A stretch of 64,000 bases of DNA from Paenibacillus aceris (GTDB lineage: Bacteria > Bacillota > Bacilli > Paenibacillales > NBRC-103111), in the NCBI RefSeq assembly GCF_017874035.1, contig NZ_JAGGKV010000019.1:1-64000 (forward strand), in the 5' to 3' direction. A program made the translations under genes and the position numbers. The notes beneath the pieces are model-generated. The model did no database searches, had not been told where the DNA came from, and saw only the letters and a program-made list of their open reading frames with translations. Positions 26,262-34,671 of the stretch are shown in pieces. The first letter of the stretch is position 1. Every line of letters starts with the position of its first letter.

Positions 26262-28685
26262 TTAGCCGACATCGTCTTGCCTGATTGTGATTGGCTCACC
26301 ATGGTAAGAGATCGTGCATTGACCGGCTTCGCCGACAATCTCCACATGGATTTTTCGCTCGGCTGGCATGCCGTAGTATGTACCTTTCCGCTTTCCAATC
26401 AAAAGAGCTCGAGCAGCCTCGCACCATTGGATCTCAATCGTGGCATAAGCTCCTTCCTCGTAACCATAGCTGTCTCCCTCATCCTCATATAAGGTGAATA
26501 TAACATCCTTGCCGGGATAAACCTTCAAACGAATATCCCCTTCCGGATGTTCGTCAGCATACTGGATTTCCGTTCCCAGCGGAACGATGGATCCTGCGCG
26601 GACATAGAGTGGCATCGTCTCTAAGTCGGCTTTGGATTCTATTGTCCTTCCGCCCTCCGTACGCTCATCCGTCCAATAATCGTACCAAATGCCGACCGGA
26701 AGGTAGACACTGCGGTACTTGCTTACGCCGTGAAGCTTGCGGGATTCCGGACCGTAATACATCGCTGTTGTGACTGGGCAAACAAGAAATGCTGGTCCAA
26801 ACATGAATTGATCGTCTACGTTATGCGCTTGCACATCTTCCCGGAAGTCAAATGCCAGTGCCCGGAACATGGTATAACTCCTATGAGCAATAGCTCCTGC
26901 CAGAGAATAAATGTACGGCACTAGCTTGTATCGAAGCTTTAAAAATTTGACCAAGGTATCGTATATCGGCTCGCCAGGCTCGCCGAATCTCCAAATTTCC
27001 CTAGGCGTATCTGTCCCATGGGAACGGAACATCGGAAGAAATGCGCCGAGCTGAAACCAGCGGACATACAACTCACGATAGCCCATATCATCAACACCGC
27101 CGTCATAATCCCCGCCCCAGAACCAAAGATTCTTCTTGTTGTGAACAAAAAACGCTCCAATATCGAATGTCCAGTAAGGTGATCCTGTAACACAAAAATT
27201 AAGACCATCCGCTATCTGCTTTCTAAGCGTCTCCCAGTTGGCTGCTATATCTCCCGACCAGGTTATCGTGCCGTACCGATGTTGTCCAGCATAAGCCGAA
27301 CGCGTCAGATTCACCACCCGTTTACTGGCGGTCAAAGCTCGTTGGCCTTCATATATTCCCTTGGAGTGCAGAAGTGAATATGCATTAATATATTCGGGAT
27401 CGAGATAAAGCTTGGCTTCGGCCGTGTTGATCAGCATTCGCTGCTCAGGCTCCGGCTTTACCGATCCCTTCCAATCCGCTTCGAATGGTTCGGTACAGTC
27501 GCACCACCAAGCGTCTACTCCATGGCTGAATAATCCGGCATTGACTTGTTTCCAGTACAGTTTGCGAGCTTCTTCATTGAAAGCGTCGTAAGTAGCCTGA
27601 TTACCAAGCAAGAATCCTTGCTCGTCCATCTCTCGATGATTATCACCTCCCTCTCTCATGATCGGCCAAATGGACACCATCAGTCTGGCGTTCATTTGAC
27701 GAAGCTGCTTCATCATTCCGGAAGGGTCAGGGAATCTCTCTGGATCAAGTGTCTTTTGTCCCCAAAGCTGACCAGGCCATGATTGCCAGTCCAGAACAAT
27801 ACAATCGAGAGGAAGGGCACGTTTGCGATACTCCTGTACGGTTTCAATTAATTCCTGTTGGGATACGTACCGTTCTTTTGATTGTACATAGCCAAAAGCC
27901 CATTTTGGTAACATTGGCGCCTCACCCGTCAAATAGCGTATACCAGCTACAATCTGGTCAAATTCGGGACCGTATATGAAATAATAGTCCATTTCGTCGT
28001 CGACATCGGTCCAGATGTAAGATCCAAACGCGTCATCATGAAAACTCATGTAAGAATAACTGTCCACCAGCACGCCATAACCTCGAGTCGATAAAAAAGC
28101 GGGTACGACTGCTTTCATGTTTTGCTGGTACAAATACTGGTGCTTTCCGCGCAGATTCATCATGCCTTCTTCGTGCGAGCCAAGACCATATAACGCTTCG
28201 TCCGGCTGCCATTCGAACTCAAGCTTCGTATGATACGCCTGCCTATCTAGGCCTCGACGCCCACTATTCGCTCTCACTCGAAGACCGTCAGCGCCTTGAG
28301 CAGTCTCCAACGGGGCTGACTCGTCGAAAACAGTGCTGTAAACATCAGTGCGTTCGAGTGTTTTGCCTCCTCTGGCGGGCTCTTTCGCCAACAGTCTCTG
28401 GTCCTTATCTAGGTAGCTGAACGCACAACTTTGTTTATCTACCCTAATCGTGAGCAAATCTGTTGACAATTCCAGATATTCGGGATGGTCGTCAATCGTC
28501 CACCTGACTTCTAGGCTCTCCGGACGATCAACAACCATCAGACTCCGTTTACCGCTGAATGTCGATTCCAGGGTATACCGAATTCTGGCGATACTAGGCG
28601 TGTAGAAAGCGATATGCATAGTGCCACTAGAAGTTCTTAGGGCAAGGCCACCCGGTTCGATTTCAAAATGGGATAATTTCAACAT
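26262..28685 (-). CDS. GH31 family alpha-glycosidase, probably alpha-xylosidase
   Basis: The 807-residue cytoplasmic enzyme has an N-terminal beta-sandwich, a GH31 (beta/alpha)8 barrel (about 240-590) and C-terminal beta domains. The nucleophile is Asp396 in DAWWCDCTEP and the acid/base Asp479 in ITWSGDI. GH31 covers alpha-glucosidases, alpha-xylosidases and others. The Cys next to the nucleophile and the GH95 neighbour favour an alpha-xylosidase acting on xyloglucan oligosaccharides, but that is inference. The ATG at 28685 has GGAAGG nine bases upstream; a GTG two codons earlier is too close. It is divergent from the AraC regulator. Confidence 0.85.
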   Translation of the reverse strand: MLKLSHFEIEPGGLALRTSSGTMHIAFYTPSIARIRYTLESTFSGKRSLMVVDRPESLEVRWTIDDHPEYLELSTDLLTIRVDKQSCAFSYLDKDQRLLAKEPARGGKTLERTDVYSTVFDESAPLETAQGADGLRVRANSGRRGLDRQAYHTKLEFEWQPDEALYGLGSHEEGMMNLRGKHQYLYQQNMKAVVPAFLSTRGYGVLVDSYSYMSFHDDAFGSYIWTDVDDEMDYYFIYGPEFDQIVAGIRYLTGEAPMLPKWAFGYVQSKERYVSQQELIETVQEYRKRALPLDCIVLDWQSWPGQLWGQKTLDPERFPDPSGMMKQLRQMNARLMVSIWPIMREGGDNHREMDEQGFLLGNQATYDAFNEEARKLYWKQVNAGLFSHGVDAWWCDCTEPFEADWKGSVKPEPEQRMLINTAEAKLYLDPEYINAYSLLHSKGIYEGQRALTASKRVVNLTRSAYAGQHRYGTITWSGDIAANWETLRKQIADGLNFCVTGSPYWTFDIGAFFVHNKKNLWFWGGDYDGGVDDMGYRELYVRWFQLGAFLPMFRSHGTDTPREIWRFGEPGEPIYDTLVKFLKLRYKLVPYIYSLAGAIAHRSYTMFRALAFDFREDVQAHNVDDQFMFGPAFLVCPVTTAMYYGPESRKLHGVSKYRSVYLPVGIWYDYWTDERTEGGRTIESKADLETMPLYVRAGSIVPLGTEIQYADEHPEGDIRLKVYPGKDVIFTLYEDEGDSYGYEEGAYATIEIQWCEAARALLIGKRKGTYYGMPAERKIHVEIVGEAGQCTISYHGEPITIRQDDVG

Positions 28686-28799
28686 GAACACGATCCTTCC
28701 TTATCTTGATTTTGTTATAATCATATTACGCTATTAACATGATTTTCTAGCATATTATAGCTAACTTCGAAAACAATATTACGATTTCAGGAGGACACT
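28686..28799. promoter_or_regulatory. Divergent promoter region between GH31 and AraC genes
   Basis: The 114-bp A/T-rich gap contains TATAAT on the plus strand at 28716-28721 and TATAAT on the minus strand at 28754-28759. Neither has a good -35 hexamer. The plus-strand gene has AGGAGG six bases before its ATG. The divergent layout fits an AraC activator that controls the adjacent GH31 gene. Confidence 0.4.
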
Positions 28800-29693
28800 A
28801 TGTTTGAACATCGATACCGCGAAGGCAAGCCGCACGGCGTACCCGACTTTCCATTCCATATTTACAAAGTAGTTCATCCGCCCGGTGTTCATACTATCCT
28901 CCCCATTCATTGGCATAACGAGATGGAAATTATCTATCTGGACAGAGGAAGTGCCGCGTTCAAAATCGAGAATCGTGAGTACACCGTTCGGGAAGGGGAA
29001 GCGCTCATCGTCCATCCGGGAGAACTCCACTCGGGATTCAACGATCAACGTGACGGAATTTGCTACTTTTCCATCGTTTTCAAATTTTCTTGGCTTTCCT
29101 CACACCCATCAGATCGGATTGAAGAGCTGTTTTTGGCACCGATTATCAAAGGGAATATGCGACTTCCGACTTTATTGTCTGTGAAGAGTGGGACGCAGCT
29201 CGAATTGCTTAACCATGTAAGACAGATCCTGCTGCAATACGAGCACCAATTACCTGCATATGAGATGAGCCTGAAAGGCATCATGCTCCTGCTTGTTGCG
29301 GATATCTACCGGTTTAGTTTATTGGAGCACCACAGGGTTCCAGACAAGCACCCGGTCCGAGAGTCCAATCGGCAAATCAAAAAAGTATTGGCGTATATGG
29401 AAGAGCACTCTCGCGACAAGCTCGATTTAGATCAACTGGCAGCAGTAATGTCCCTCAGCCGATCTCACTTTTGCACATTTTTTAAATCACAGACCGGCCT
29501 GAGGCCGATGGAGTATTTAAACTATCTCCGGGTTAATAATGCCGCGAAGCTGCTTCGCAGTGGTACCTGCAATATTCTGGAAGCATCGCTGGATTCCGGG
29601 TTTCAGCATGCCAGTTATTTCGCCAAATGGTTCAAATATTATATGAAAATGACGCCTTCCGAATATAAGGCTCATTATTCCTCAGACATTTAG
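28800..29693 (+). CDS. AraC-family transcriptional regulator with cupin sensor
   Basis: The 297-residue regulator has an N-terminal cupin-type ligand domain (PIHWHNEMEIIYL near residue 38, HPGELHSGF near 75) and a C-terminal AraC helix-turn-helix pair (about 190-292; LDQLAAVMSLSRSHFCTFFK). Such proteins bind a sugar and activate adjacent glycosidase genes. It is divergent from the GH31 gene, its most likely target, and the only plus-strand gene in the glycan loci. This adds a second level of control beside the local two-component system. Confidence 0.9.
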   Translation: MFEHRYREGKPHGVPDFPFHIYKVVHPPGVHTILPIHWHNEMEIIYLDRGSAAFKIENREYTVREGEALIVHPGELHSGFNDQRDGICYFSIVFKFSWLSSHPSDRIEELFLAPIIKGNMRLPTLLSVKSGTQLELLNHVRQILLQYEHQLPAYEMSLKGIMLLLVADIYRFSLLEHHRVPDKHPVRESNRQIKKVLAYMEEHSRDKLDLDQLAAVMSLSRSHFCTFFKSQTGLRPMEYLNYLRVNNAAKLLRSGTCNILEASLDSGFQHASYFAKWFKYYMKMTPSEYKAHYSSDI

Positions 29694-29881
29694 ACAAATG
29701 CAATTAAGTTTTATTGATCCTCCATGATTCCCAATTGAGCGGCGTTTGAAGCACTTAAATCGATTTCATCAACTCAGCACAATTTGCACACTTTTCAGGG
29801 GGGCTTGTCGTTGGCTCGCGAAACTATCAAAGTTATTACATTTTACCTATTGGTCATGTTAGCAAGTTAAGACGGCACAAA

Positions 29882-29951
29882 GATGAGGACCGGAACCCCA
29901 AAGGAGTCCCGGCCCTCATCTATCCAACCTCACTCAGTCGGCCGCACCGCA
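29882..29951 (-). pseudogene. 3'-end remnant of a MacB-type ABC ATPase gene with its terminator
   Basis: The 17 bp at 29920-29936 are identical to the last codons and stop of the ABC ATPase gene at 39.3 kb. In frame they read GRLSEVG then TAG. Next to them at 29882-29920 is a hairpin (GATGAGG.CCGG/CCGG.CCTCATC) that resembles that gene's terminator and shares GGAGTCCCGG with it. Upstream codons no longer match. The rest of the 464-bp gap 29694-30157 holds a 14-bp palindrome (29964-29977) and the short open stretch described next; I see no intact gene. Confidence 0.6.
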
Positions 29952-30035
29952 GTTCTTTGAAAGGGAATGATCATTCCGATTCGAAACGAAAAAATTATCG
30001 TAAAAAATTCAGAGACATCTCTAAAATGTTTTTAT

Positions 30036-30182
30036 CTAGTGTTTTTCGATCCGTGACCCGGCAGTAGTGCTGGTTATTCCATTCGTGACATTGACAAGGT
30101 ATTGTGAGAGAACACGCAAATCGGGATTACCTTTAATTTCGCCTATGTCGAGTTTCGTTATTCCGCAGAATGCGTCAACCTT
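30036..30182 (-). other. Unassigned open reading stretch after gerAB
   Basis: A minus-strand frame different from gerAB's stays open for about 47 codons, overlapping the gerAB end and stopping with TAG at 30036. It reads protein-like residues including KLDIGEIKGNPDL, VLSQYLVNVTNG and AGSRIEKH. It has no ATG, GTG or TTG before its middle. It may be a gene remnant or a frameshifted extension; I do not recognise the family. Confidence 0.25.
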
Positions 30183-31261
30183 TTTCTAATAAGCATACAA
30201 ACGAACATAAAAGGGATATAGGCATAAATAAAATAAAATCCGACGGGCGAGTACAAATTAGAAGCCCATTCAATACTTCTTTGGTCCTTAATCAAATAAT
30301 TTATCGTCACGATTGCAATGAGAAATACAATCAGGCTGTTTCGTTGCCCAATGTGAAAAGCGGTTTTCAGTCCTCGGCAAGCCACCCATAAGTAGATGCA
30401 AATCCCGGCAATCATTTTTATAAACCATAAGGATATGAAAAAGTATTCGAGTCTCTGGAGCAGAGGTACTTCAAAAATACTGAGCATATCCATTGTTGGC
30501 CATATGGAATGGCGCAGCTGATCTTCGCTGAAAAACATAATTGCTATGGTTAAAACCATCAAATATATCATTGTAATTAAGATCATCATACTATGAGCCC
30601 ATTTTTGCGACTTTGCCGGTGTCTTTATAAACGGAAAAAATATGAGAAGCGTCTCAAGACCTAAATATTCAAACACCATGCTTTTAGAAGAGAGAAAAAT
30701 ATCGGTCGCAGAATGGTTTAGCAGTGGCAGCAAGTTTAACGGATGCAAAGACGGCAATGACAGTACAATCTGCGGAATAATCGAAGCAAAGGAAATAAGC
30801 GTCGCCCAAAAGCTGATTCCTGTAACCGACCGGAACCCGCCGAACAATGTATAGTAGATTATCAAAGCGATGCTGATACTCATGGGCAAAATGTTCATTA
30901 CTGGAAACATGTTGACTTGAATCAGGCCAAGATACATTTTAAATTTCAGAAATGCTCCGTACACAAAATAAAGGACCACTGCTGAGTTGAGTATATTCCC
31001 GAAAACGTTTCCGAAAAGCGTTTTGTTCAGCGTGATAATTTCTTGACCGTCAGAGGTAGAGGATAACATTTTATACATCATCCATAAGATGATATGCATG
31101 CTAATCCCCGTCAAAATCACGGATATCCAAGCGTTATATCCGGCATTCACAATTAATTTCCTCTGAAAATTCAGTATTCCAACTCCCACAATGCTGACAT
31201 ACAATAGAACGCTGACAAAGTAAGGAGACACCATATATTTTTCGCTTATTTCGCTTCTCAC
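30158..31261 (-). CDS. Spore germination protein GerAB family (germinant receptor B subunit)
   Basis: The 367-residue membrane protein has about ten hydrophobic segments and belongs to the APC-like endospore permease family. The B subunit of GerA-type receptors sits in the inner spore membrane and binds the germinant. The GTG start has AGGAGG 12 bases upstream. It is the last gene of a gerAA-gerAC-gerAB unit, with gerAC ending 39 bp upstream. Receptor operons of this type are normally expressed in the forespore under SigG. Confidence 0.9.
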   Translation of the reverse strand: MRSEISEKYMVSPYFVSVLLYVSIVGVGILNFQRKLIVNAGYNAWISVILTGISMHIILWMMYKMLSSTSDGQEIITLNKTLFGNVFGNILNSAVVLYFVYGAFLKFKMYLGLIQVNMFPVMNILPMSISIALIIYYTLFGGFRSVTGISFWATLISFASIIPQIVLSLPSLHPLNLLPLLNHSATDIFLSSKSMVFEYLGLETLLIFFPFIKTPAKSQKWAHSMMILITMIYLMVLTIAIMFFSEDQLRHSIWPTMDMLSIFEVPLLQRLEYFFISLWFIKMIAGICIYLWVACRGLKTAFHIGQRNSLIVFLIAIVTINYLIKDQRSIEWASNLYSPVGFYFIYAYIPFMFVCMLIRKRLTHSAE

Positions 31262-31299
31262 TTCACATGCCGCCTCCTAAACATTGAATTGCTGCTTCA

Positions 31300-32394
31300 C
31301 TAACTGGAACCTGTCTGAACAATCTTAACTTTAGCGCTCACTGTTGTTTCCAATTCACCATAGTGTTCTTGAAACTCTCGAGCATTCCATTTATTCGATC
31401 TGCTTCTTATTAGATCGCCAAAGCCTACCGGATCCACGTTGTTTTTTTTGCAAAACGATACAAGCTTTTGAATTTCTTTCTCAAAATAGGCCTCCATACT
31501 TTTCTCAAGTGATGGAATTTGATCCTTTGATGTAAGATCCATCCATGGTGGGACATCTCTAACCAGTGCGTCCAATTCCAAATGAATGGCAACGGATGCC
31601 GGAGGTCCGATACTAATCACCTTAAATTTTGACTTGGAACCGATACTGTACATAAGGAAGGAGTCCTCTTGCTTTTGGTTCGATTCTTTTATAGGAATTG
31701 TGATGCTTCCAAACTTAGAGTTTCCTAGCAGCATTTTCAGCAGCAATGCATCCCTTATACTGATGGTTGTTTTGAATTTGTCCCCTTCGAACAATGCAAT
31801 TCCATTGATTTTTACTTCTCTGTCTTCTTCTGTGATATACGGTAAAAAGAGATCCCTTCCTTTGCCGTAAAGATTAAAATTCACAACATGAAGGTTCGTC
31901 AAAGGCAAATTCCCTTTCTTATAGTTTTGCTCAATCATATCGGATAAAAAATACGGATCGCTTTTGTTTTGGGGTATGTTCAATATGTTCAAAGCGTCTC
32001 GATCGGCAACGCCGAATTGCATACGGCGAGATATTTTGGGATTGCGGATCAGACTATCGATTGTTGCTTTGATTCCTTTACGCGCGAACGTTTCTCCGAA
32101 TAACGCCAATCTCAGCTGTCCATATTCAAGTGGAAAATCAAGCTTCGTTTTTAGCCTTGGGATACTATCAAACATGTTATCCGAATTCGTTACGTAAAAC
32201 TCTAATTTTTTTGCCCCTTGTTCTTCGTAATTGGCGATAATGGCAGCGCTTTGTACTCCATTTTGGATGATATCATAACCAACCGTTTGAACAAGCTTAA
32301 TATCATTCACTATATATTGATTTCCGCATGCGGTCATCAATGCACTAAGAACGATCAGTATAAATGTTGGAAATGTTGTTTTCATTAACTCCAT
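31300..32394 (-). CDS. Spore germination lipoprotein GerAC family
   Basis: The 364-residue Ger(x)C protein has a lipoprotein signal (lipobox LMTAC) after a short hydrophobic segment. The rest is the GerAC fold, anchored on the outer face of the inner spore membrane. I start at the ATG at 32394, giving a normal signal peptide; an in-frame ATG at 32433 would add 13 residues and lies inside gerAA. It lies between the A and B genes instead of after them. Confidence 0.88.
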   Translation of the reverse strand: MELMKTTFPTFILIVLSALMTACGNQYIVNDIKLVQTVGYDIIQNGVQSAAIIANYEEQGAKKLEFYVTNSDNMFDSIPRLKTKLDFPLEYGQLRLALFGETFARKGIKATIDSLIRNPKISRRMQFGVADRDALNILNIPQNKSDPYFLSDMIEQNYKKGNLPLTNLHVVNFNLYGKGRDLFLPYITEEDREVKINGIALFEGDKFKTTISIRDALLLKMLLGNSKFGSITIPIKESNQKQEDSFLMYSIGSKSKFKVISIGPPASVAIHLELDALVRDVPPWMDLTSKDQIPSLEKSMEAYFEKEIQKLVSFCKKNNVDPVGFGDLIRSRSNKWNAREFQEHYGELETTVSAKVKIVQTGSS

Positions 32395-32410
32395 ATTCCC
32401 ACTTTCTTCA

Positions 32411-33904
32411 TCATTCATCATCGTCAAAACCATGTTTCCTTCTAACCGGCTTTGGTTTGTACTTTATTAAAGAAAGCGGCCTTAAGAACCGCATCCTAAA
32501 ATTAATATATTGATACGACGGACGTATAAAACTGTCTCTCAGGTCGTGGACTCGAAGAGGATAGATAGGGACCATATATGGAGTGCCTAATGAAGTCAAC
32601 CGGGAAATATGGACGATCAGTAAAGTAATCCCCATAAACAAGCCTATTCCACCCCATATGGAAGTCATTGCGATCATGGGGAAACGTAAAAACCGTATCG
32701 CATTCGACATCTTATAAATCGGCGTGGCAAACGAGGCCAATGCCGAAAAGGCGACGATGATGACGAGGATATTGCTTGTCAAGCCAGCTTGGACGGTAGC
32801 TTGCCCAATGATAATACCTCCTACGATACCTAAGGTTTGACCGATTTTTGACGGCAATCTGGCGCCGGCCTCACGGAGAAACTCGATGGTTATCTCCAAG
32901 AAAAGCACTTCGATAAAAGGGGGGAAGGGGACATTCCTTCTGGAATAAATGAGTGGTTCCAATAAATCCCTTGGGATGACCTCGTAATGGAAAGTGGTTA
33001 TAGCGATATAAAATGATGTTGCGATTAACGAAAAAATAACCCCGAAAATACGAATCATCCTGAAAAAGGAAGCTAGGATCCAAGGTAAATAATAATCTTC
33101 CGGGGAAATGAAAAAGTCAAACAATGTCGAGGGGCCTGTAACAAAATATGGTGACCCGTCGCTAACAATCGCAACTTGCCCGCTGATCAGAGCATACACG
33201 ACCCGGTCCCGGCGTTCCGTTGTTAAAAAGAGTGGAAAGGGCGTGGACGAGTTGTCCGAAATGAATTGATCCAGAATGGAGGAATCCCAGATCACGTCAT
33301 AGTCAATTTGCTTCAGCCTCTGCTCCGTGGTTTGGATGATTTGCGGATTTGTCACCCCGTCGATGTAGATAACGGAAACTCTTGTTTTAGATGTTGAGCC
33401 TATGGTTAATTCTTTTACAATCAAGTTGGGGATGTTGATCTGAGCTCTTAGCAAACGTATGTTCGTATCAATGTCTTCGACGAACCCTACCTTGGGTCCA
33501 ACAACACTGAACTCGTTTTCCGTATTGTTATCTTTTCGCAGACCTTCTTTACTCGCAACATTCACCAGCACGAACTTCCGATCGTGTCCCTCAAGCTCAA
33601 CAATCGCATGTCCTTTGAATAGCTTGGCTTGAATGTCCTCAACATTATCGGTTATCTCTATGTCATCTGTCGGGAGCCATTCTTTTAGATCCTCAATCTG
33701 GTTGAGCTCGGAGAGCATGGTATGGTTTTGCAATGGAATAATTACATTGAACTGCAGCAACTTATCGTCGATTAATGATTTGAAATAGGAGATGCTAACT
33801 TGTTGACCGGAAGTACAAATTTGAGAGGTTTTAAAGTCGCTTGATTGTCTGGATAAATTTATTAATTGGTCTATGTCCTGAAAGTCCGTTTTCATCGTAT
33901 TCAT
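32411..33904 (-). CDS. Spore germination protein GerAA family (receptor A subunit)
   Basis: The 497-residue protein has a large N-terminal hydrophilic domain (1 to about 270, with IYIDGVTNPQII) followed by about five membrane helices with the family sequences SRRNVPFPPFIEVL and EAGARLPSKIGQTLGIVGG. The A subunit forms an oligomeric channel in the spore inner membrane. It is the first gene of the operon. Its end touches the gerAC start region, implying coupling. The germinant is unknown. Confidence 0.92.
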   Translation of the reverse strand: MNTMKTDFQDIDQLINLSRQSSDFKTSQICTSGQQVSISYFKSLIDDKLLQFNVIIPLQNHTMLSELNQIEDLKEWLPTDDIEITDNVEDIQAKLFKGHAIVELEGHDRKFVLVNVASKEGLRKDNNTENEFSVVGPKVGFVEDIDTNIRLLRAQINIPNLIVKELTIGSTSKTRVSVIYIDGVTNPQIIQTTEQRLKQIDYDVIWDSSILDQFISDNSSTPFPLFLTTERRDRVVYALISGQVAIVSDGSPYFVTGPSTLFDFFISPEDYYLPWILASFFRMIRIFGVIFSLIATSFYIAITTFHYEVIPRDLLEPLIYSRRNVPFPPFIEVLFLEITIEFLREAGARLPSKIGQTLGIVGGIIIGQATVQAGLTSNILVIIVAFSALASFATPIYKMSNAIRFLRFPMIAMTSIWGGIGLFMGITLLIVHISRLTSLGTPYMVPIYPLRVHDLRDSFIRPSYQYINFRMRFLRPLSLIKYKPKPVRRKHGFDDDE

Positions 33905-34269
33905 CCGATTTCCAACCCGTATTTAACATTTGATAAAGATATATTTACCAAATTTCCTATAATTATTCTTGCTTGTGAAAGATACAGATCAACAGTCTGA
34001 AAAAAACCGGGCGATCCAACAACTTCTTCGAATTTATTCCCCTTTTACTATTAATGGAGTTAATTCCTCATAACACTATTTCCTAGTTACTCACTTTTTT
34101 ACATATCCTTATATTGTTGTCATTCAGACGCGAAATTGTTTACAACGTCCAAAGGAGCTTCTGTCTTCACAGAAATATACAAAAAGACTTTGGGAATCCC
34201 CCCAAGCCTTTTTTATATTTATACATTATATTGCGGTCCCCCCCAACGGTGGCATGTGTCTCATGAAAA
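33905..34269. other. Gene-free gap with a terminator-like hairpin
   Basis: I find no supported gene here. A hairpin at 34186-34208 (GACTTTGGG against CCCCAAGCC, 7 of 9 pairs) is followed by TTTTTT on the plus strand and by CTTTTTG on the minus strand. It could terminate from both sides. The gerAA promoter should lie within 33905-34000 but no clear SigG hexamers are seen. Confidence 0.4.
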
Positions 34270-34500
34270 CTAGTAACACCTTCTTAAACGTTCCGGATGA
34301 AGGTCGATAGTAATATAATCACCATCATTAGCGTCTACAATTGTGTACCATTCATTAGAAATGTCATCTATTATTTCCTCACCAAGTATTTCTAGATTCG
34401 TAGACCTGAATTCTAAGGGAGATATAATCTTATACGAAAAATCAGAACCATTATTGAAAAGCAGCATTCCAACACATTCTTCATTAAATTCCTTGGCAAA
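34270..34500 (-). pseudogene. SUKH (SMI1/KNR4) domain remnant
   Basis: About 76 codons ending at TAG 34270 encode the C-terminal half of a SUKH-type domain, with FAKEFNEECVG, WYTIVDANDGDY and ITIDLHPERL. An in-frame TAA directly precedes the homologous part, and the final conserved segment after RCY is missing. SUKH proteins are often immunity proteins of polymorphic toxin systems. No toxin gene is near. I read it as a decayed fragment. Confidence 0.6.
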
Positions 34501-34583
34501 TTATGTGATGGACTAGTTTTTGGCAATCCGCAAGGAGGAAAGATTTCAGATTTCACAGTCAGAGCAGGCCCTAGACGAGAAAA

Positions 34584-34645
34584 GATGCATCTTAGAATGT
34601 ATCGACTGTCGCCTTTGGCTTCGCTCATACATTCTAAGATGCATC
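34584..34645 (-). terminator. Long perfect hairpin, probable terminator of the GAPDH gene
   Basis: Two perfect 18-bp arms (GATGCATCTTAGAATGTA and its complement) enclose a 26-nt loop. On the minus strand TTTTCTCG follows. It lies 27 bp after the stop of the GAPDH gene. The arms are longer than usual for a terminator, so a small inverted-repeat element is possible. Confidence 0.55.
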
Positions 34646-34671
34646 CAATTCATTATCAATCGTCTAGCTTA

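Noticed and set aside
29758..29767. Single AAATCGATTT palindrome after the AraC gene
   Set aside because: It lacks the 13-bp-spaced partner of the other three sites and no gene start follows it.
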